Origin: Enterocloster aldenensis
GTDB lineage: Bacteria > Bacillota > Clostridia > Lachnospirales > Lachnospiraceae
NCBI RefSeq assembly: GCF_003434055.1
Contig: NZ_QVEX01000010.1
Span: 54,217-118,216 of the forward strand
Length of the DNA: 64,000 nt
Direction: 5' to 3'
In this document: positions 35,962 to 45,247 of the stretch, piece by piece
Layout: the number at the start of each line of letters is the position of its first letter
Position numbering within the stretch: the first letter of the stretch is position 1
Notes under the pieces: generated by a model
Databases searched by the model: none
The model's input: only the letters and a program-made list of their open reading frames with translations
What the model was told of the DNA's origin: nothing
Position numbers and translations under genes: made by a program

Positions 35962-36690
35962 TTAATCCTTCCTGTCACTAATGACATAGCCGATTCCGAT
36001 GCGGGTCTTTATATACTCCTCTCCGATTTTCCTGCGAAGCCTGCGGATATGGGTATCCACGGTCCGGCTGTCGCCCTCAAAGTCCATCCCCCATACCTGG
36101 TTTAACAGCTGCTCCCTGGTCAGGATGATGCGCTGGTTGGTCAGGAAATAACGGAGCAGTTCATATTCCGTCCTGGTCAATACAACCGGAATGTTGCCTT
36201 TCCTTACCTCAAAGGTCTCCTGGTTCAGGGAAATGTCCCCGCAGCACAGGATACCTTCCAGACGGCAAAGCTTCTTGATACGCAGAAGAAGCACCTTGAT
36301 GTCGAATGGCTTACGCACATAGTCGTCTGCCCCGCTGGTTAAACCCAGGATTTCATGCTCTGTTTCTCCCTTTGCAGTCAGCATCAGGATTTTAATTGGA
36401 AGGTTCAGGGCCCGGATTTCACGGCAGGTCTGGATGCCATCCTGGACCGGCATCATCCAGTCCAGGATCAGGAGGTCGGGGAGGGTGGCGGGTGCATGTG
36501 ATGAGGGGGATTTCGAAAAGGTCAATCCCAAGTTATTTTTGGCTTCCTTCTTTAGACCACAGCGTTCCATCAGATAGGTAATGGCTTCTTGTCCGTTAGA
36601 TACAACGGATACCTGGTAACCCTCCTTTTGCAGGTAAAGAGTTAGGATTTTCCGGAGGTCCGGATGGTCTTCGGCAATTAGGATGTGCAT
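35962..36690 (-). CDS. OmpR family response regulator
   Basis: 242 residues from ATG 36690, which has AGAGGAA upstream. The receiver domain has ILIAEDHPDLRK, phospho-Asp in LLILDWMMPVQDG and Lys in DDYVRKPFD. The C-terminal winged helix has LTRTEYELLRYFL and SRTVDTHIRRLRRKIG. An extra loop of about 25 residues (KKEAKNNLGLTFSKSPSSHA) interrupts the receiver between alpha-2 and beta-3. First gene of a regulator-kinase-glycosidase set. Confidence 0.9.
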   Translation of the reverse strand: MHILIAEDHPDLRKILTLYLQKEGYQVSVVSNGQEAITYLMERCGLKKEAKNNLGLTFSKSPSSHAPATLPDLLILDWMMPVQDGIQTCREIRALNLPIKILMLTAKGETEHEILGLTSGADDYVRKPFDIKVLLLRIKKLCRLEGILCCGDISLNQETFEVRKGNIPVVLTRTEYELLRYFLTNQRIILTREQLLNQVWGMDFEGDSRTVDTHIRRLRRKIGEEYIKTRIGIGYVISDRKD

Positions 36691-36792
36691 GACAGTTCCT
36701 CTTTCATTTCTATATATTACTTTGTAAATCTTCAGCACATATAACGCAAAGCTTTACATATTTAAAATCCCCTGATAAAATTTTACTATTAC

Positions 36793-39246
36793 TCATGTTA
36801 GATGTAAATATTCATTCTCATACCGCTTCCTATAATAATCCATCGACCGGTACTCAATCACATCCTTCATCTGCTCCGCAAACCCATCCAGCCCCACAGC
36901 CTCATGAAGCTGCGGATTTAATGCCAGCACCGCCCCCTCCAGCTGCACAAAAAAACCATTACCGGACTGCAGCAAAAACTTTACCGGATTTTTCAATGCC
37001 TCGGTGACACAGCGTTTCTTATCCCATGACCTAAAATCACTGGTCCCTTTATCTTTCTCTAAATCCTTCCAGTTATTTGCCGTACCATAAAACTCCATAT
37101 AACTGCGATAAATATCATCTTCACTGATTGCCGTCTTAATATCCCCATCATTATAAAAGGCCATCAACACCGGCATCTTATATGATTTTGACATCTGGGT
37201 GGTTTCCAGCAACTCCAGGAACTCATTCCCAATCCCCCGGAAAATAATACGCTCCCTATCCCCCAATTCATCCAACCCGTCCAGATATCTCAGATAATGC
37301 TTAAACGGGCTGTTCTTCAGGCCTGCACTCAGCTGAAAAATCTCATCCTCCATATAAGTAAACAGTTCCATCCGGGTAGGTACCCTTCCGCCCAGCTGCT
37401 CTTTAATACGGAAATACTCTCCCCTGACCCGTTCTTCCTTCTTAACCCCTTTCTTCGCCATCTCATGAAACAGATCAATTAGCCGCATATCAAAATCCAC
37501 CACACACTCATCCGGATATTCAAAGTCCTGCTGCTGCATCCGTTCTGCCTCTGCACTGGAATATGGCCTTTCGCTTAACAAGAATGGTGCAGAACCTGCC
37601 TTCTCATAATTTCCTATGAAATCCAGTACATTCAGATACTCCTTATTCCTGCTTTTACGCAGTCCCCGGCCAAGCTGCTGCAAAAACACAACCGGTGATT
37701 CTGTGGGTCTTAAGAACATGACCATATCAATCTCACTGATATCAAGTCCTTCATTGAACATGTCAACTGAAAAAATTACCTTTATCTCACCATCCCTGAG
37801 TTTTCTTATGGCTTCGCCCCTCTCCTCCGCGTATTCACCGTCTGAATCGCTGTACACTGCGGCCGCCGGGATATTCCTAAGACAGAATTCCTTTGCCATC
37901 TGCTCCGCATGCTTACGGGAACAACAGAACCCTAACGCCTTTCTTGAGCGGTATTTCATATAGTGGTTGTAAATTAAATCGTACCGTCTGTTGACCAGCA
38001 GTTCCCTTGTCAGTTCTTCCTCCGCGTACCTGCCCTTTACCATATGTATCCCGGAATAATCCACTGTCTCATCAAAAATGCCATAATAATGAAACGGTAC
38101 CAGCAGGCCTTTATTAACCGCATCCTTTAAGTTTATTTGATAGGGCACATTATAATCGCATAATTCATATATATTCCTTCCATCCATCCTGTCTGGTGTG
38201 GCGGTCAGTCCCAGCATGAACTGAGGCCTGAAATATTCCATAATCCGTTTATACTGGTCCGTCACCGCATGATGGAATTCATCAATCACGATATAGTCAA
38301 AATAATCCCTGGGAAAATACCTTTCATTCAGATAAGCCGGTTTTCCCAGGCTTGATACCGATGCAAAGATTACCGACTTTCCAATGCATTTCTCCTGACC
38401 GGTAAAAAATCCATAATCATCCGAATTCCGCACATTACGGAAACTCTCAGCCGCCTGTTTTAATATTTCCTCCCTGTGCGCCACAAACAGGACGTTTTCA
38501 TAAGTCCTGGAATCAAAAGCTGCCAAATACGTCTTTCCTATACCGGTTGCCGCATAGACCAAACCCTTCTTCGCTCCTTCCCTGCGGCTGCATTTTAATG
38601 CATACAAGGCTTCAATCTGCGCTCCTCTTGGTTCAAATCCTCCCACACGGTCCGTTTCGTTGACAAGACTGTCATACCGTTCCAAATCCCGCTGGACCGC
38701 TGGTTTTTTCCACTCCTTTGAATATTGCTTCAGGACCTGGTCATTTATAATGATGGAATGGTTATAAAACAGATCTTCAAATGTATCATAAAACTGTCTG
38801 AAATTATACGCATCACGTCTATTGTCAAAATGATAATTCCATTCAATTCCTGATGTAAGCGCACTCTTAGATATATTGGATGAACCTATATAGATTTCTC
38901 CCCAATCTCCATTGCGGAAAATATAAGCTTTGGGGTGGAATGAACGGCCCCTATCATTATAAAAGCGCAGTTCCACCTGGTCCCCCAATTTATCCTTTAT
39001 CAGATACAATGCCCCGGGCTGCGTAATCCCAAGGTAATTGCCCGTTAGTATCCTGATTTTCGCACCGCGTTCCAGAGCCTGTTCCAAATCATCCAGTATC
39101 ATCTTCACACCTGACTCCATGAGAAATGACACAATGATGTCTATATGCCCTGCCTTGAGCATACTGAGCTTTAACTGGTACAAAAGGAAACGGTTTTTAT
39201 CCATTCCCCCTGTCATCACATCACAGGACCCGATATCAAACTGCAT
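36793..39246 (-). CDS. PLD nuclease-DEAD/DEAH helicase fusion
   Basis: 817 residues from ATG 39246 (GAGGAG upstream; a longer frame overlaps the methylase). Residues 1-180 are a phospholipase D-type nuclease with one HKD motif (SFHPKAYIF ... IYIGSSNISKSAL). A superfamily 2 helicase follows: Walker A YAATGIGKT (about 230), VIDEFHHA, GLTATPDRMDG, VDMFNEGLDI and QQLGRGLRKS. A C-terminal helical domain of about 230 residues has no motif I know. One HKD means a dimer is needed for cutting. Third gene of a HNH-methylase-helicase cassette. Confidence 0.85.
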   Translation of the reverse strand: MQFDIGSCDVMTGGMDKNRFLLYQLKLSMLKAGHIDIIVSFLMESGVKMILDDLEQALERGAKIRILTGNYLGITQPGALYLIKDKLGDQVELRFYNDRGRSFHPKAYIFRNGDWGEIYIGSSNISKSALTSGIEWNYHFDNRRDAYNFRQFYDTFEDLFYNHSIIINDQVLKQYSKEWKKPAVQRDLERYDSLVNETDRVGGFEPRGAQIEALYALKCSRREGAKKGLVYAATGIGKTYLAAFDSRTYENVLFVAHREEILKQAAESFRNVRNSDDYGFFTGQEKCIGKSVIFASVSSLGKPAYLNERYFPRDYFDYIVIDEFHHAVTDQYKRIMEYFRPQFMLGLTATPDRMDGRNIYELCDYNVPYQINLKDAVNKGLLVPFHYYGIFDETVDYSGIHMVKGRYAEEELTRELLVNRRYDLIYNHYMKYRSRKALGFCCSRKHAEQMAKEFCLRNIPAAAVYSDSDGEYAEERGEAIRKLRDGEIKVIFSVDMFNEGLDISEIDMVMFLRPTESPVVFLQQLGRGLRKSRNKEYLNVLDFIGNYEKAGSAPFLLSERPYSSAEAERMQQQDFEYPDECVVDFDMRLIDLFHEMAKKGVKKEERVRGEYFRIKEQLGGRVPTRMELFTYMEDEIFQLSAGLKNSPFKHYLRYLDGLDELGDRERIIFRGIGNEFLELLETTQMSKSYKMPVLMAFYNDGDIKTAISEDDIYRSYMEFYGTANNWKDLEKDKGTSDFRSWDKKRCVTEALKNPVKFLLQSGNGFFVQLEGAVLALNPQLHEAVGLDGFAEQMKDVIEYRSMDYYRKRYENEYLHLT

Positions 39247-39260
39247 ATTATCTGCTCCTC

Positions 39261-39848
39261 TTATTTTTTCCTCAAAATCATGTTCAGCCATTTCTCTTCA
39301 TCTCTCCCCGGTCGTACATCAGATGTCACCCACATATCCTCAACTGAAAATACATCCACAGTATCCAACAGCCCTTTCATCTTATCCTCAGTCATATCCG
39401 TAAAATAACGCCCGTTCCGTTCCCTTTCATCCGTTCCATATTTAAACGATGTATACAGAATCCCATGCGGAACCAGGGCACGGGCCATTTTCACAAACAC
39501 CTCAGCCAACTCACTGTATGTGAGATGTAAAATCGATGAACAGGCCCAGATTCCATCGTACGTTTCATTTTCATTCAAATCCTGGAAGAACATCTGCCTG
39601 ACATTGGCGCCGGTATACTCCGCTGCTATCTTAACCAGTTCCTCTGAGCCGTCCACTGCTTCTGCCTTAAAGCCTCTGCCCAGAAAATACTTTGTATCCC
39701 TGCCTGATCCGCATCCGAAATCAAGTATCCTGGCCCCTGGATTCAAATATTTCAGAAACCGGTCCTGCATCTCTGTAAATTCAACATCCCTTGTGTTATC
39801 AAAAAATTCCTTTGCATGCAGATTATAATATTCCAATGAATCATTCAT
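39261..39848 (-). CDS. Class I SAM-dependent methyltransferase
   Basis: 195 residues. Motif I is ILDFGCGSGRDTKYF (about 40-54); motif II acid is in AEAVDGSEELVKIA; FQDLNENETYDGIWACSSIL forms motif IV. It lacks a DPPY/NPPF DNA-methylase motif and resembles small-molecule or protein methylases of the TehB kind. It sits between the HNH gene (63 nt away) and the helicase (14 nt away), so co-transcription is very likely. Substrate unknown. Confidence 0.85.
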   Translation of the reverse strand: MNDSLEYYNLHAKEFFDNTRDVEFTEMQDRFLKYLNPGARILDFGCGSGRDTKYFLGRGFKAEAVDGSEELVKIAAEYTGANVRQMFFQDLNENETYDGIWACSSILHLTYSELAEVFVKMARALVPHGILYTSFKYGTDERERNGRYFTDMTEDKMKGLLDTVDVFSVEDMWVTSDVRPGRDEEKWLNMILRKK

Positions 39849-39911
39849 CCCTTTACTATCGCTCCTCTCATCCTGCTAATTAGCCAATGGCTCTTTTCTC
39901 TTCGTAATCCA

Positions 39912-41018
39912 CTAACTGCTCTTCAAATCCCATCCTTTAAATCCAGCATTCTGGGCAGACTTATAAACAGGAAGCATGATATTCTCCAGATTAGTGCAAA
40001 ATTCTTCCTTATTCAGACCAGGTTTATATAGCTTCATATAAACCTCATCGCTATTGATATGCACATTCCTGCATTTTTCAAATGCTTCATGAACCACTTC
40101 ATATTCCCACATCATATTATAAGAAAAATATTCTGTTCTACATAACGCCGGAAAATATATGTCCCAGTCCGGCAGGTTATTCCCTTTTTTGCTGTTAATT
40201 CTCTTTGTTGTTGGATGTAGGTTCCAAAATTCATTATGTGCCACATAAGACCATGGAACAAAATGGTCAATGGAAATATTTTGGCTGGTAAGCGGCTGGT
40301 TTAGATAAATTTCATCAACCGGCTTTATTTCAATAATCTTCTTCCAATATTGGATGACCAGATTCATCTGCCTTTTTCGCGGAACATCCAGTTTCTCTGC
40401 AATTCCCGGCACATTTGGATTCCGTCTTTGCAGATACATAATCAGATTATACCGCACCCAGCCTCTTAATATCTCCTTATTCTTACTAATATAGTCACAC
40501 CACTCCGGCTGGATCTTGATGGCAGTCTTCATTCCGGCCAGTTCTGTAAAATAATATATTAAACGTTTTTCACGATTTAAATTCTCTGCCAGTTTCTTTC
40601 TGGACCCCTTCCACATATCATTGGTTATCTGTTTTGTAAAAGGCGCCTGAAGTCTGTACGGAACATTCTGTATTATAGTCCGTTTCATTTCAGCCACGTT
40701 TTTATCATTAAACCCATTTAAAAAAGAGAGTATTACATCCTTTTTTTCATTGGTTTTGAGACCGCTTACCTGATATATGTATTTCACAAGGGCTTCCAGG
40801 GTATCTGACGGTCCCAGATTCAGCCTGAATTCCGTAACCATATACCATGCATCCGCAACCATCCAGTTAATCAACTCATCATATGTCAAATAGGATTTTC
40901 CATCACTGACCTTGTCTACAATGGCAAGAAACCAGAATAATTTATATGATTCACTTTTTTTATCAAACAATCTGGCTAAATATATAATATCGATTGTTTC
41001 TGAATATGGAAGCTGCAT
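39912..41018 (-). CDS. HNH endonuclease domain protein
   Basis: 368 residues from ATG 41018 with GGGGGAAGG upstream. The N-terminal 230 residues are mostly helical with no motif I recognise. The HNH core is at about 248-283: ISIDHFVPWSYVAHNEFWNL (Asp251, His252, Asn266), then RINSKKGNNLP (Asn275 in place of the last His). The acidic/His pair and asparagine are kept, so nuclease activity is plausible. It opens the operon with the methylase and PLD-helicase. Confidence 0.8.
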   Translation of the reverse strand: MQLPYSETIDIIYLARLFDKKSESYKLFWFLAIVDKVSDGKSYLTYDELINWMVADAWYMVTEFRLNLGPSDTLEALVKYIYQVSGLKTNEKKDVILSFLNGFNDKNVAEMKRTIIQNVPYRLQAPFTKQITNDMWKGSRKKLAENLNREKRLIYYFTELAGMKTAIKIQPEWCDYISKNKEILRGWVRYNLIMYLQRRNPNVPGIAEKLDVPRKRQMNLVIQYWKKIIEIKPVDEIYLNQPLTSQNISIDHFVPWSYVAHNEFWNLHPTTKRINSKKGNNLPDWDIYFPALCRTEYFSYNMMWEYEVVHEAFEKCRNVHINSDEVYMKLYKPGLNKEEFCTNLENIMLPVYKSAQNAGFKGWDLKSS

Positions 41019-41237
41019 TTTTCCTTCCCCCTGCAATGTATCCGGCAAATCATATACCAGGAATATCTATAGCTTGATTTACGTCTCCAAATACATATAT
41101 TTACAACATTATACCACAGGATTTCACTTTTCACCTATATATACCCTTGTTTATACTTACATTTTCAATTTTTCCCTCACCCCCGCCCGTCCCTCCTAAT
41201 AAAATATACTAAACCCCAACAAACACAAGGAGTATCT

Positions 41238-42239
41238 ATGAAAAAATTTATAAGCATCCTACTGGCAGGAGCCATGGCAGCCGCTGCCCTTACCGGCTGT
41301 GCAAAAACTCCGGGCGGGGCTGCCTCCGGCAGCACGCCCCTGGTCCTTAACGAGGTGGCCCACTCTATCTTCTACGCCCCACAGTACGCGGCCATTGAAC
41401 TTGGCTACTTTGAGGAGGAAGGCATTGACCTGACCCTGGTCAACGGCGCAGGGGCAGACAAGGTCATGACCGCCCTTATCTCCGGTGACGCGCAGATTGG
41501 TTTCATGGGTTCAGAAGCCAGCATTTACGTGTATCAGGAAGGTTCACAGGACTACGCCGTGAACTTTGCCCAGCTGACCCAGCGCGCCGGTAACTTCCTG
41601 GTGGGCCGCCAGCCGGAAGATAATTTCAAATGGGAAAACCTGAAAGGCAAGAAAGTCCTTGGAGGACGTGCCGGCGGCATGCCCCAGATGGTATTTGAGT
41701 ATATCCTTAAGAAACACGGTCTTGACCCCAAAACAGACCTTACGATTGACCAGAGCATCAACTTCGGGCTGACCGCCGCTGCATTTACCAGCAACGATGC
41801 TGACTACACCGTTGAATTTGAGCCGTTTGCAACTACCCTGGAGAGCGAAGGCAGCGGAACCGTTGTGGCATCCCTTGGAACGGAATCCGGTTATGTGCCC
41901 TATACCGCATACTGTGCCAGGAAGAGTTATATGGAGAATAATCCGGAATTAATCCAGAAGTTCACGAATGCCATCCAGAAAGGCATGGACTACGTCAACT
42001 CCCACTCCGCCGAGGAAATAGCCAAAACCATTGCTCCCCAGTTCAAGGAGACCCCTGTGGACAAAATCGCTATCATTGTTGGCCGTTACAAGGACCAGGA
42101 TACCTGGAAGGATAACACGGTCTTTGAAAAAGACAGCTTTGAGCTTCTGGAGAATATTCTGCAGGAAGCAGGAGAGCTGAACCAGCGCGTGCCCTACGAG
42201 GATCTTGTGACCACGCAGTTCTCGGAAGCCGCGAAGTAA
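41238..42239 (+). CDS. NMT1/THI5-like ABC substrate-binding lipoprotein
   Basis: 333 residues. Lipoprotein signal with lipobox LTGC (about 17-22). SsuA/NMT1-type fold: HSIFYAPQYAAIELGYFEEE, VNGAGADKVMTALISGDAQI and GGRAGGMPQMVFEYILKKHG. Family knowledge: binds pyrimidine precursors, sulfonates or similar. No permease or ATPase genes are adjacent, so this is an orphan. It is closed by a hairpin at 42281. Confidence 0.85.
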   Translation: MKKFISILLAGAMAAAALTGCAKTPGGAASGSTPLVLNEVAHSIFYAPQYAAIELGYFEEEGIDLTLVNGAGADKVMTALISGDAQIGFMGSEASIYVYQEGSQDYAVNFAQLTQRAGNFLVGRQPEDNFKWENLKGKKVLGGRAGGMPQMVFEYILKKHGLDPKTDLTIDQSINFGLTAAAFTSNDADYTVEFEPFATTLESEGSGTVVASLGTESGYVPYTAYCARKSYMENNPELIQKFTNAIQKGMDYVNSHSAEEIAKTIAPQFKETPVDKIAIIVGRYKDQDTWKDNTVFEKDSFELLENILQEAGELNQRVPYEDLVTTQFSEAAK

Positions 42240-42280
42240 ACCTGCCAATATTACCGGATCATTTTTCCGGATTATTAAAA

Positions 42281-42312
42281 AATCCCCGGGGAAGCTGACT
42301 TCCCGGGGATTT
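42281..42312 (+). terminator. Hairpin after the NMT1-like gene
   Basis: CCCCGGGGAAG and CTTCCCGGGG form an about 10-bp stem with one bulged G and a CTGA loop, flanked by AAAAAAT and ATTT. The T tract is short. Probably a terminator. Confidence 0.6.
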
Positions 42313-42459
42313 CCAACACTTAAACACAAACGGAAATGATATGATTTGTAAATATGCCCTGATAAACATTAGTTTTTCCTCTGGATAATTTGTGTCTTAT
42401 TTGAAATGCATATTTGTTCCCGCAACGTTCAATTTCCAGTTTGACAGACCGGAATACCG

Positions 42460-43311
42460 TCACTCCGTAAACAGTTTTATTCCAGAAAACATCTTATGCA
42501 GCCTATGTTCATCAAATGGCAGATACTCTGCAACCGTAAATCCGACCACGTCGGAATTCCCTGTGATGACCTTCAGCACATGAGAGAGTTTCTCAATTGT
42601 CATCTTGCCGCCGCCTGCACCATCGCCAACCAGTTCAGGATTGGCAAAATAGGTTGAGTGGAAAAAATGCTCATCCAGCACATCAATGTCAAAATGAATA
42701 AGGATATGGTCAAAGCGGCACATAAAATTCCTGATTTCATCATCCGAAACAAAATCCTTGTCCTGCACTTTGTATTTTACACCCGCCTCATCCAGAAAAT
42801 TCTTTTGGTAATCATGAAGCGGCTGCAGACCGACATAGAGAATTTCATCGGGCCTGAATTTTTTATTTAACATATGTGAGGAAAGCTGTGCAGCGCCATG
42901 TCCCATCAGGCTCCCCAGCACCATGGCATGGGCATTGGGATAACCGTCATCTACCGTAGAGACATCCGGATGGGCATCAATCCATATAATCCCGGCGTTT
43001 CCATATATGCCGTGAAGATAATCAAATGGAGCCAGTGAAACCATACAGTTTCCGCCTATGGTGATGATTCGGTCAGGTTTCTCCGTAGCCAGCTTTTCCT
43101 GCGCATCCTGAATGCCCGCTATGACTTCATCTTCGGCAGCAATACCATTCATTATTTCTTTTTCCCCGCCGTTAGGAGGAATGACATCCACCTTCACAAG
43201 CGGCTGGTTTTCGTTCTGCGGCAATATGTACTGCAGCAGTTCCGCCCCAAAATAATATGTTTCCAGGCCGCCGCTGACATAATCAGGGTACAATAATCTA
43301 ATTGTTTTCAT
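42460..43311 (-). CDS. Arginase/agmatinase family protein
   Basis: 283 residues from ATG 43311 (KTIRLLYPDYVSGGLETYYF). Metal-site motifs WIDAHPDVST and HFDIDVLDEHF are present. The first site, usually GGDHS, is IGGNCMVSLAP, so the first metal-binding His is lost and Cys or Asn stands instead. The protein may use one metal or a different chemistry; a ureohydrolase label should be held lightly. Monocistronic; no agmatine or arginine genes nearby. Confidence 0.8.
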   Translation of the reverse strand: MKTIRLLYPDYVSGGLETYYFGAELLQYILPQNENQPLVKVDVIPPNGGEKEIMNGIAAEDEVIAGIQDAQEKLATEKPDRIITIGGNCMVSLAPFDYLHGIYGNAGIIWIDAHPDVSTVDDGYPNAHAMVLGSLMGHGAAQLSSHMLNKKFRPDEILYVGLQPLHDYQKNFLDEAGVKYKVQDKDFVSDDEIRNFMCRFDHILIHFDIDVLDEHFFHSTYFANPELVGDGAGGGKMTIEKLSHVLKVITGNSDVVGFTVAEYLPFDEHRLHKMFSGIKLFTE

Positions 43312-43352
43312 ATCCTTTCTCATATTCTTTCTCCTAACATACTGGTTCTTTC

Positions 43353-43883
43353 CTATCTTCGGTCATAAACTAAGTCCACCATACCATTATATGATTGTGT
43401 GTCAATCAGCTTCAGCTGAATTTCATGCTTCCCATTTTCAAAAAGCCGGATCCCATTGCCTAAAAGCGTTGGGATTACAGTAATGTAATAGCAGTCAATT
43501 AAATCCTCATTCATTAACTGCTGAACAATATTAGCCCCGCCGCAAATCCAAATATCTTTTCCAGGCTCCTTTTTCAACCTTTTTATCAGATTAACCGGAT
43601 TGATATCTGTAAATCGGATGTTTGCCGAGGAAGCATGCCCGTTATGCGTAATTACATAAGTTGTAAAATCGCTGTATACCCACTCGTCCGGGGAAAGTTC
43701 AGTAACAATCTGATGATACGTATTCCACCCCATTATTATTGTATCAATGTCTTTTACAAATTTGGAATAGCTATCCATCCCATCATTATTGCTTCCCTGC
43801 CCTTCCAGCCAATCAACACCGCCCCTGATATCCGCAATGTATCCATCTAGGCTCATCGCAATAAACAAACTGATTTTTCTCAT
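43353..43883 (-). CDS. Dihydrofolate reductase-like (RibD C-terminal) protein
   Basis: 176 residues from ATG 43883, which has GAGGTTGGAAG upstream. RibD_C/DHFR-like fold: KISLFIAMSLDGYIADIRGG, IIMGWNTYHQIV, IWICGGANIVQQLM and IPTLLGNGIRLFE, as in YyaP/YwjB-type reductases. NADPH-dependent reduction is expected but the substrate is unknown. An upstream frame to 44348 is not coding. Confidence 0.9.
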   Translation of the reverse strand: MRKISLFIAMSLDGYIADIRGGVDWLEGQGSNNDGMDSYSKFVKDIDTIIMGWNTYHQIVTELSPDEWVYSDFTTYVITHNGHASSANIRFTDINPVNLIKRLKKEPGKDIWICGGANIVQQLMNEDLIDCYYITVIPTLLGNGIRLFENGKHEIQLKLIDTQSYNGMVDLVYDRR

Positions 43884-44040
43884 GCTTCCAACCTCTATAA
43901 ATCCCAATTTTCCTCTCCAAATCCCAATATGTTTTATTATATCAAATGTAATACTAAAATTAAAGCAAGAATATCCATGATGACTCAATGCCTGAATATC
44001 ACTGGCCTTTGTCAGCTTCCCTACAGCCGGGATTAAACCA

Positions 44041-44072
44041 CAACAAAAAGAAACCGGGACAGAACCGGTTTC
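44041..44072 (-). terminator. Terminator of the nine-gene catabolic operon
   Basis: GAAACCGG (44050-44057) and CCGGTTTC (44065-44072) form a perfect 8-bp stem. On the minus strand it is followed by TTTTTGTTG. It lies about 90 nt after the EutH stop. Confidence 0.85.
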
Positions 44073-44160
44073 CCTAATTATAAAAGTATCTGATTCCGAA
44101 TGGACGACAGATAATGGACGATGGATACAGAAGCAGTAACAGAAGCGCCAGGAGGAAACC

Positions 44161-45243
44161 TCAGCTCCCCCTTCTCTCCCTGACCAGCCATAAAGCCACC
44201 CCCACCGCCGCCACGCCTCCTGCCAGTTTTCCGCACACCATGGCCCCAATCCGTTCCGGTGCAACCGCGGAACAAAACCCCAGATGGTCACCCAGGGTAA
44301 ATGCCGCGCAGGTGGCAAACGCGAAGTTAAGCACCTTACCCCGCTCATCCATGTCCTTTACCATTGCCATCATGGGCACATTGTTGGCCAGGGTAGAGAG
44401 GAATCCTGCCATAGCAGTTTCATTAACCCCCAGGTATCTTCCCGCCCTGCCAAGAGGTCCCTTCAGATATCTGCGGATGACCGCCATCATGGGATAGGCG
44501 CCGGACAGCATGACGGCAATGCTCCCCAGGATTATAAAGGAATCTTTTAAAGGTGCCATTCCTTTTACAACCGTTATCCCGGTTATTTCCTGTGCGGCGG
44601 CTGTTATCAGTGCCAGGGTAATGACCACTACCACGCCTCTTCCGAACAATACAAAAAAGCGTATTGTCTGATCCGGGAACCAGAATAACCCGGCTGCCAG
44701 TACCAGGGCTGCCCCGATTACGGGCAGCAGGTTAAGCAATACCATGTCCACAGGCAGTCCCAGCAGAAGGCCTCCGGCCAGACAGCCGGCGGGCAGTGCA
44801 ATAAGGCCTGCCATGGTGCCCATTGCCATGGATCCGTAATCTTCTTTTCTGATAATGGACAGTGCCACCGGAACGCTGAATGTCACGCTGGCCGCCAGCA
44901 TGGACGCCACTATCAGGGACGCGAAGTCAGCCATCAGCCCATCCGGTGTCATGGCATGGGCCAGCGGATAACATCCGGTGTCAACCGGTATCATGAGGGC
45001 CGGGGCCATGGCCGGGTTAATCCCTGCTTTTGCAGCCAAAGGCCCCACCACGCCGGACAGCCATCCGGACAGCAGCGGTGACAGGCTGGTGATTCCTGCC
45101 ATGGTTAAGGACAGCGGCCCCAGGGCGTGGAAGCCATTTTCAAATTCCTGCCCTAATCCAAGGCGATTGCCGGCGATTTTATCCAAACCGCCGGCAATCA
45201 GGAACAGGGCCATTATAAATACAATACCCTTTGATAATATCAT
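44161..45243 (-). CDS. EutH family transporter
   Basis: 360 residues with about ten hydrophobic helices. EutH landmarks: AGGLDKIAGNRLGLGQEFE, FENGFHALGPL, ALMIPVDTGCYPLAHAM and FATCAAFTLGDHLGFC. Family knowledge: ethanolamine permease of the inner membrane. No other eut gene is present; instead it ends a sugar operon, starting 4 nt after the SDR stop, so another small metabolite may be its cargo. The start at 45243 is chosen because the longer frame overlaps the SDR gene. Confidence 0.85.
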   Translation of the reverse strand: MILSKGIVFIMALFLIAGGLDKIAGNRLGLGQEFENGFHALGPLSLTMAGITSLSPLLSGWLSGVVGPLAAKAGINPAMAPALMIPVDTGCYPLAHAMTPDGLMADFASLIVASMLAASVTFSVPVALSIIRKEDYGSMAMGTMAGLIALPAGCLAGGLLLGLPVDMVLLNLLPVIGAALVLAAGLFWFPDQTIRFFVLFGRGVVVVITLALITAAAQEITGITVVKGMAPLKDSFIILGSIAVMLSGAYPMMAVIRRYLKGPLGRAGRYLGVNETAMAGFLSTLANNVPMMAMVKDMDERGKVLNFAFATCAAFTLGDHLGFCSAVAPERIGAMVCGKLAGGVAAVGVALWLVRERRGS

Positions 45244-45247
45244 GATA

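Noticed and set aside
43353..44348. Long form of the DHFR-like gene
   Set aside because: The upstream 155 codons have repeat-like composition and cross a terminator; the start at 43883 has a good ribosome site.
44161..45243. Ethanolamine utilisation cluster
   Set aside because: Only EutH is present; no ammonia-lyase, reactivase or microcompartment genes occur in the window.
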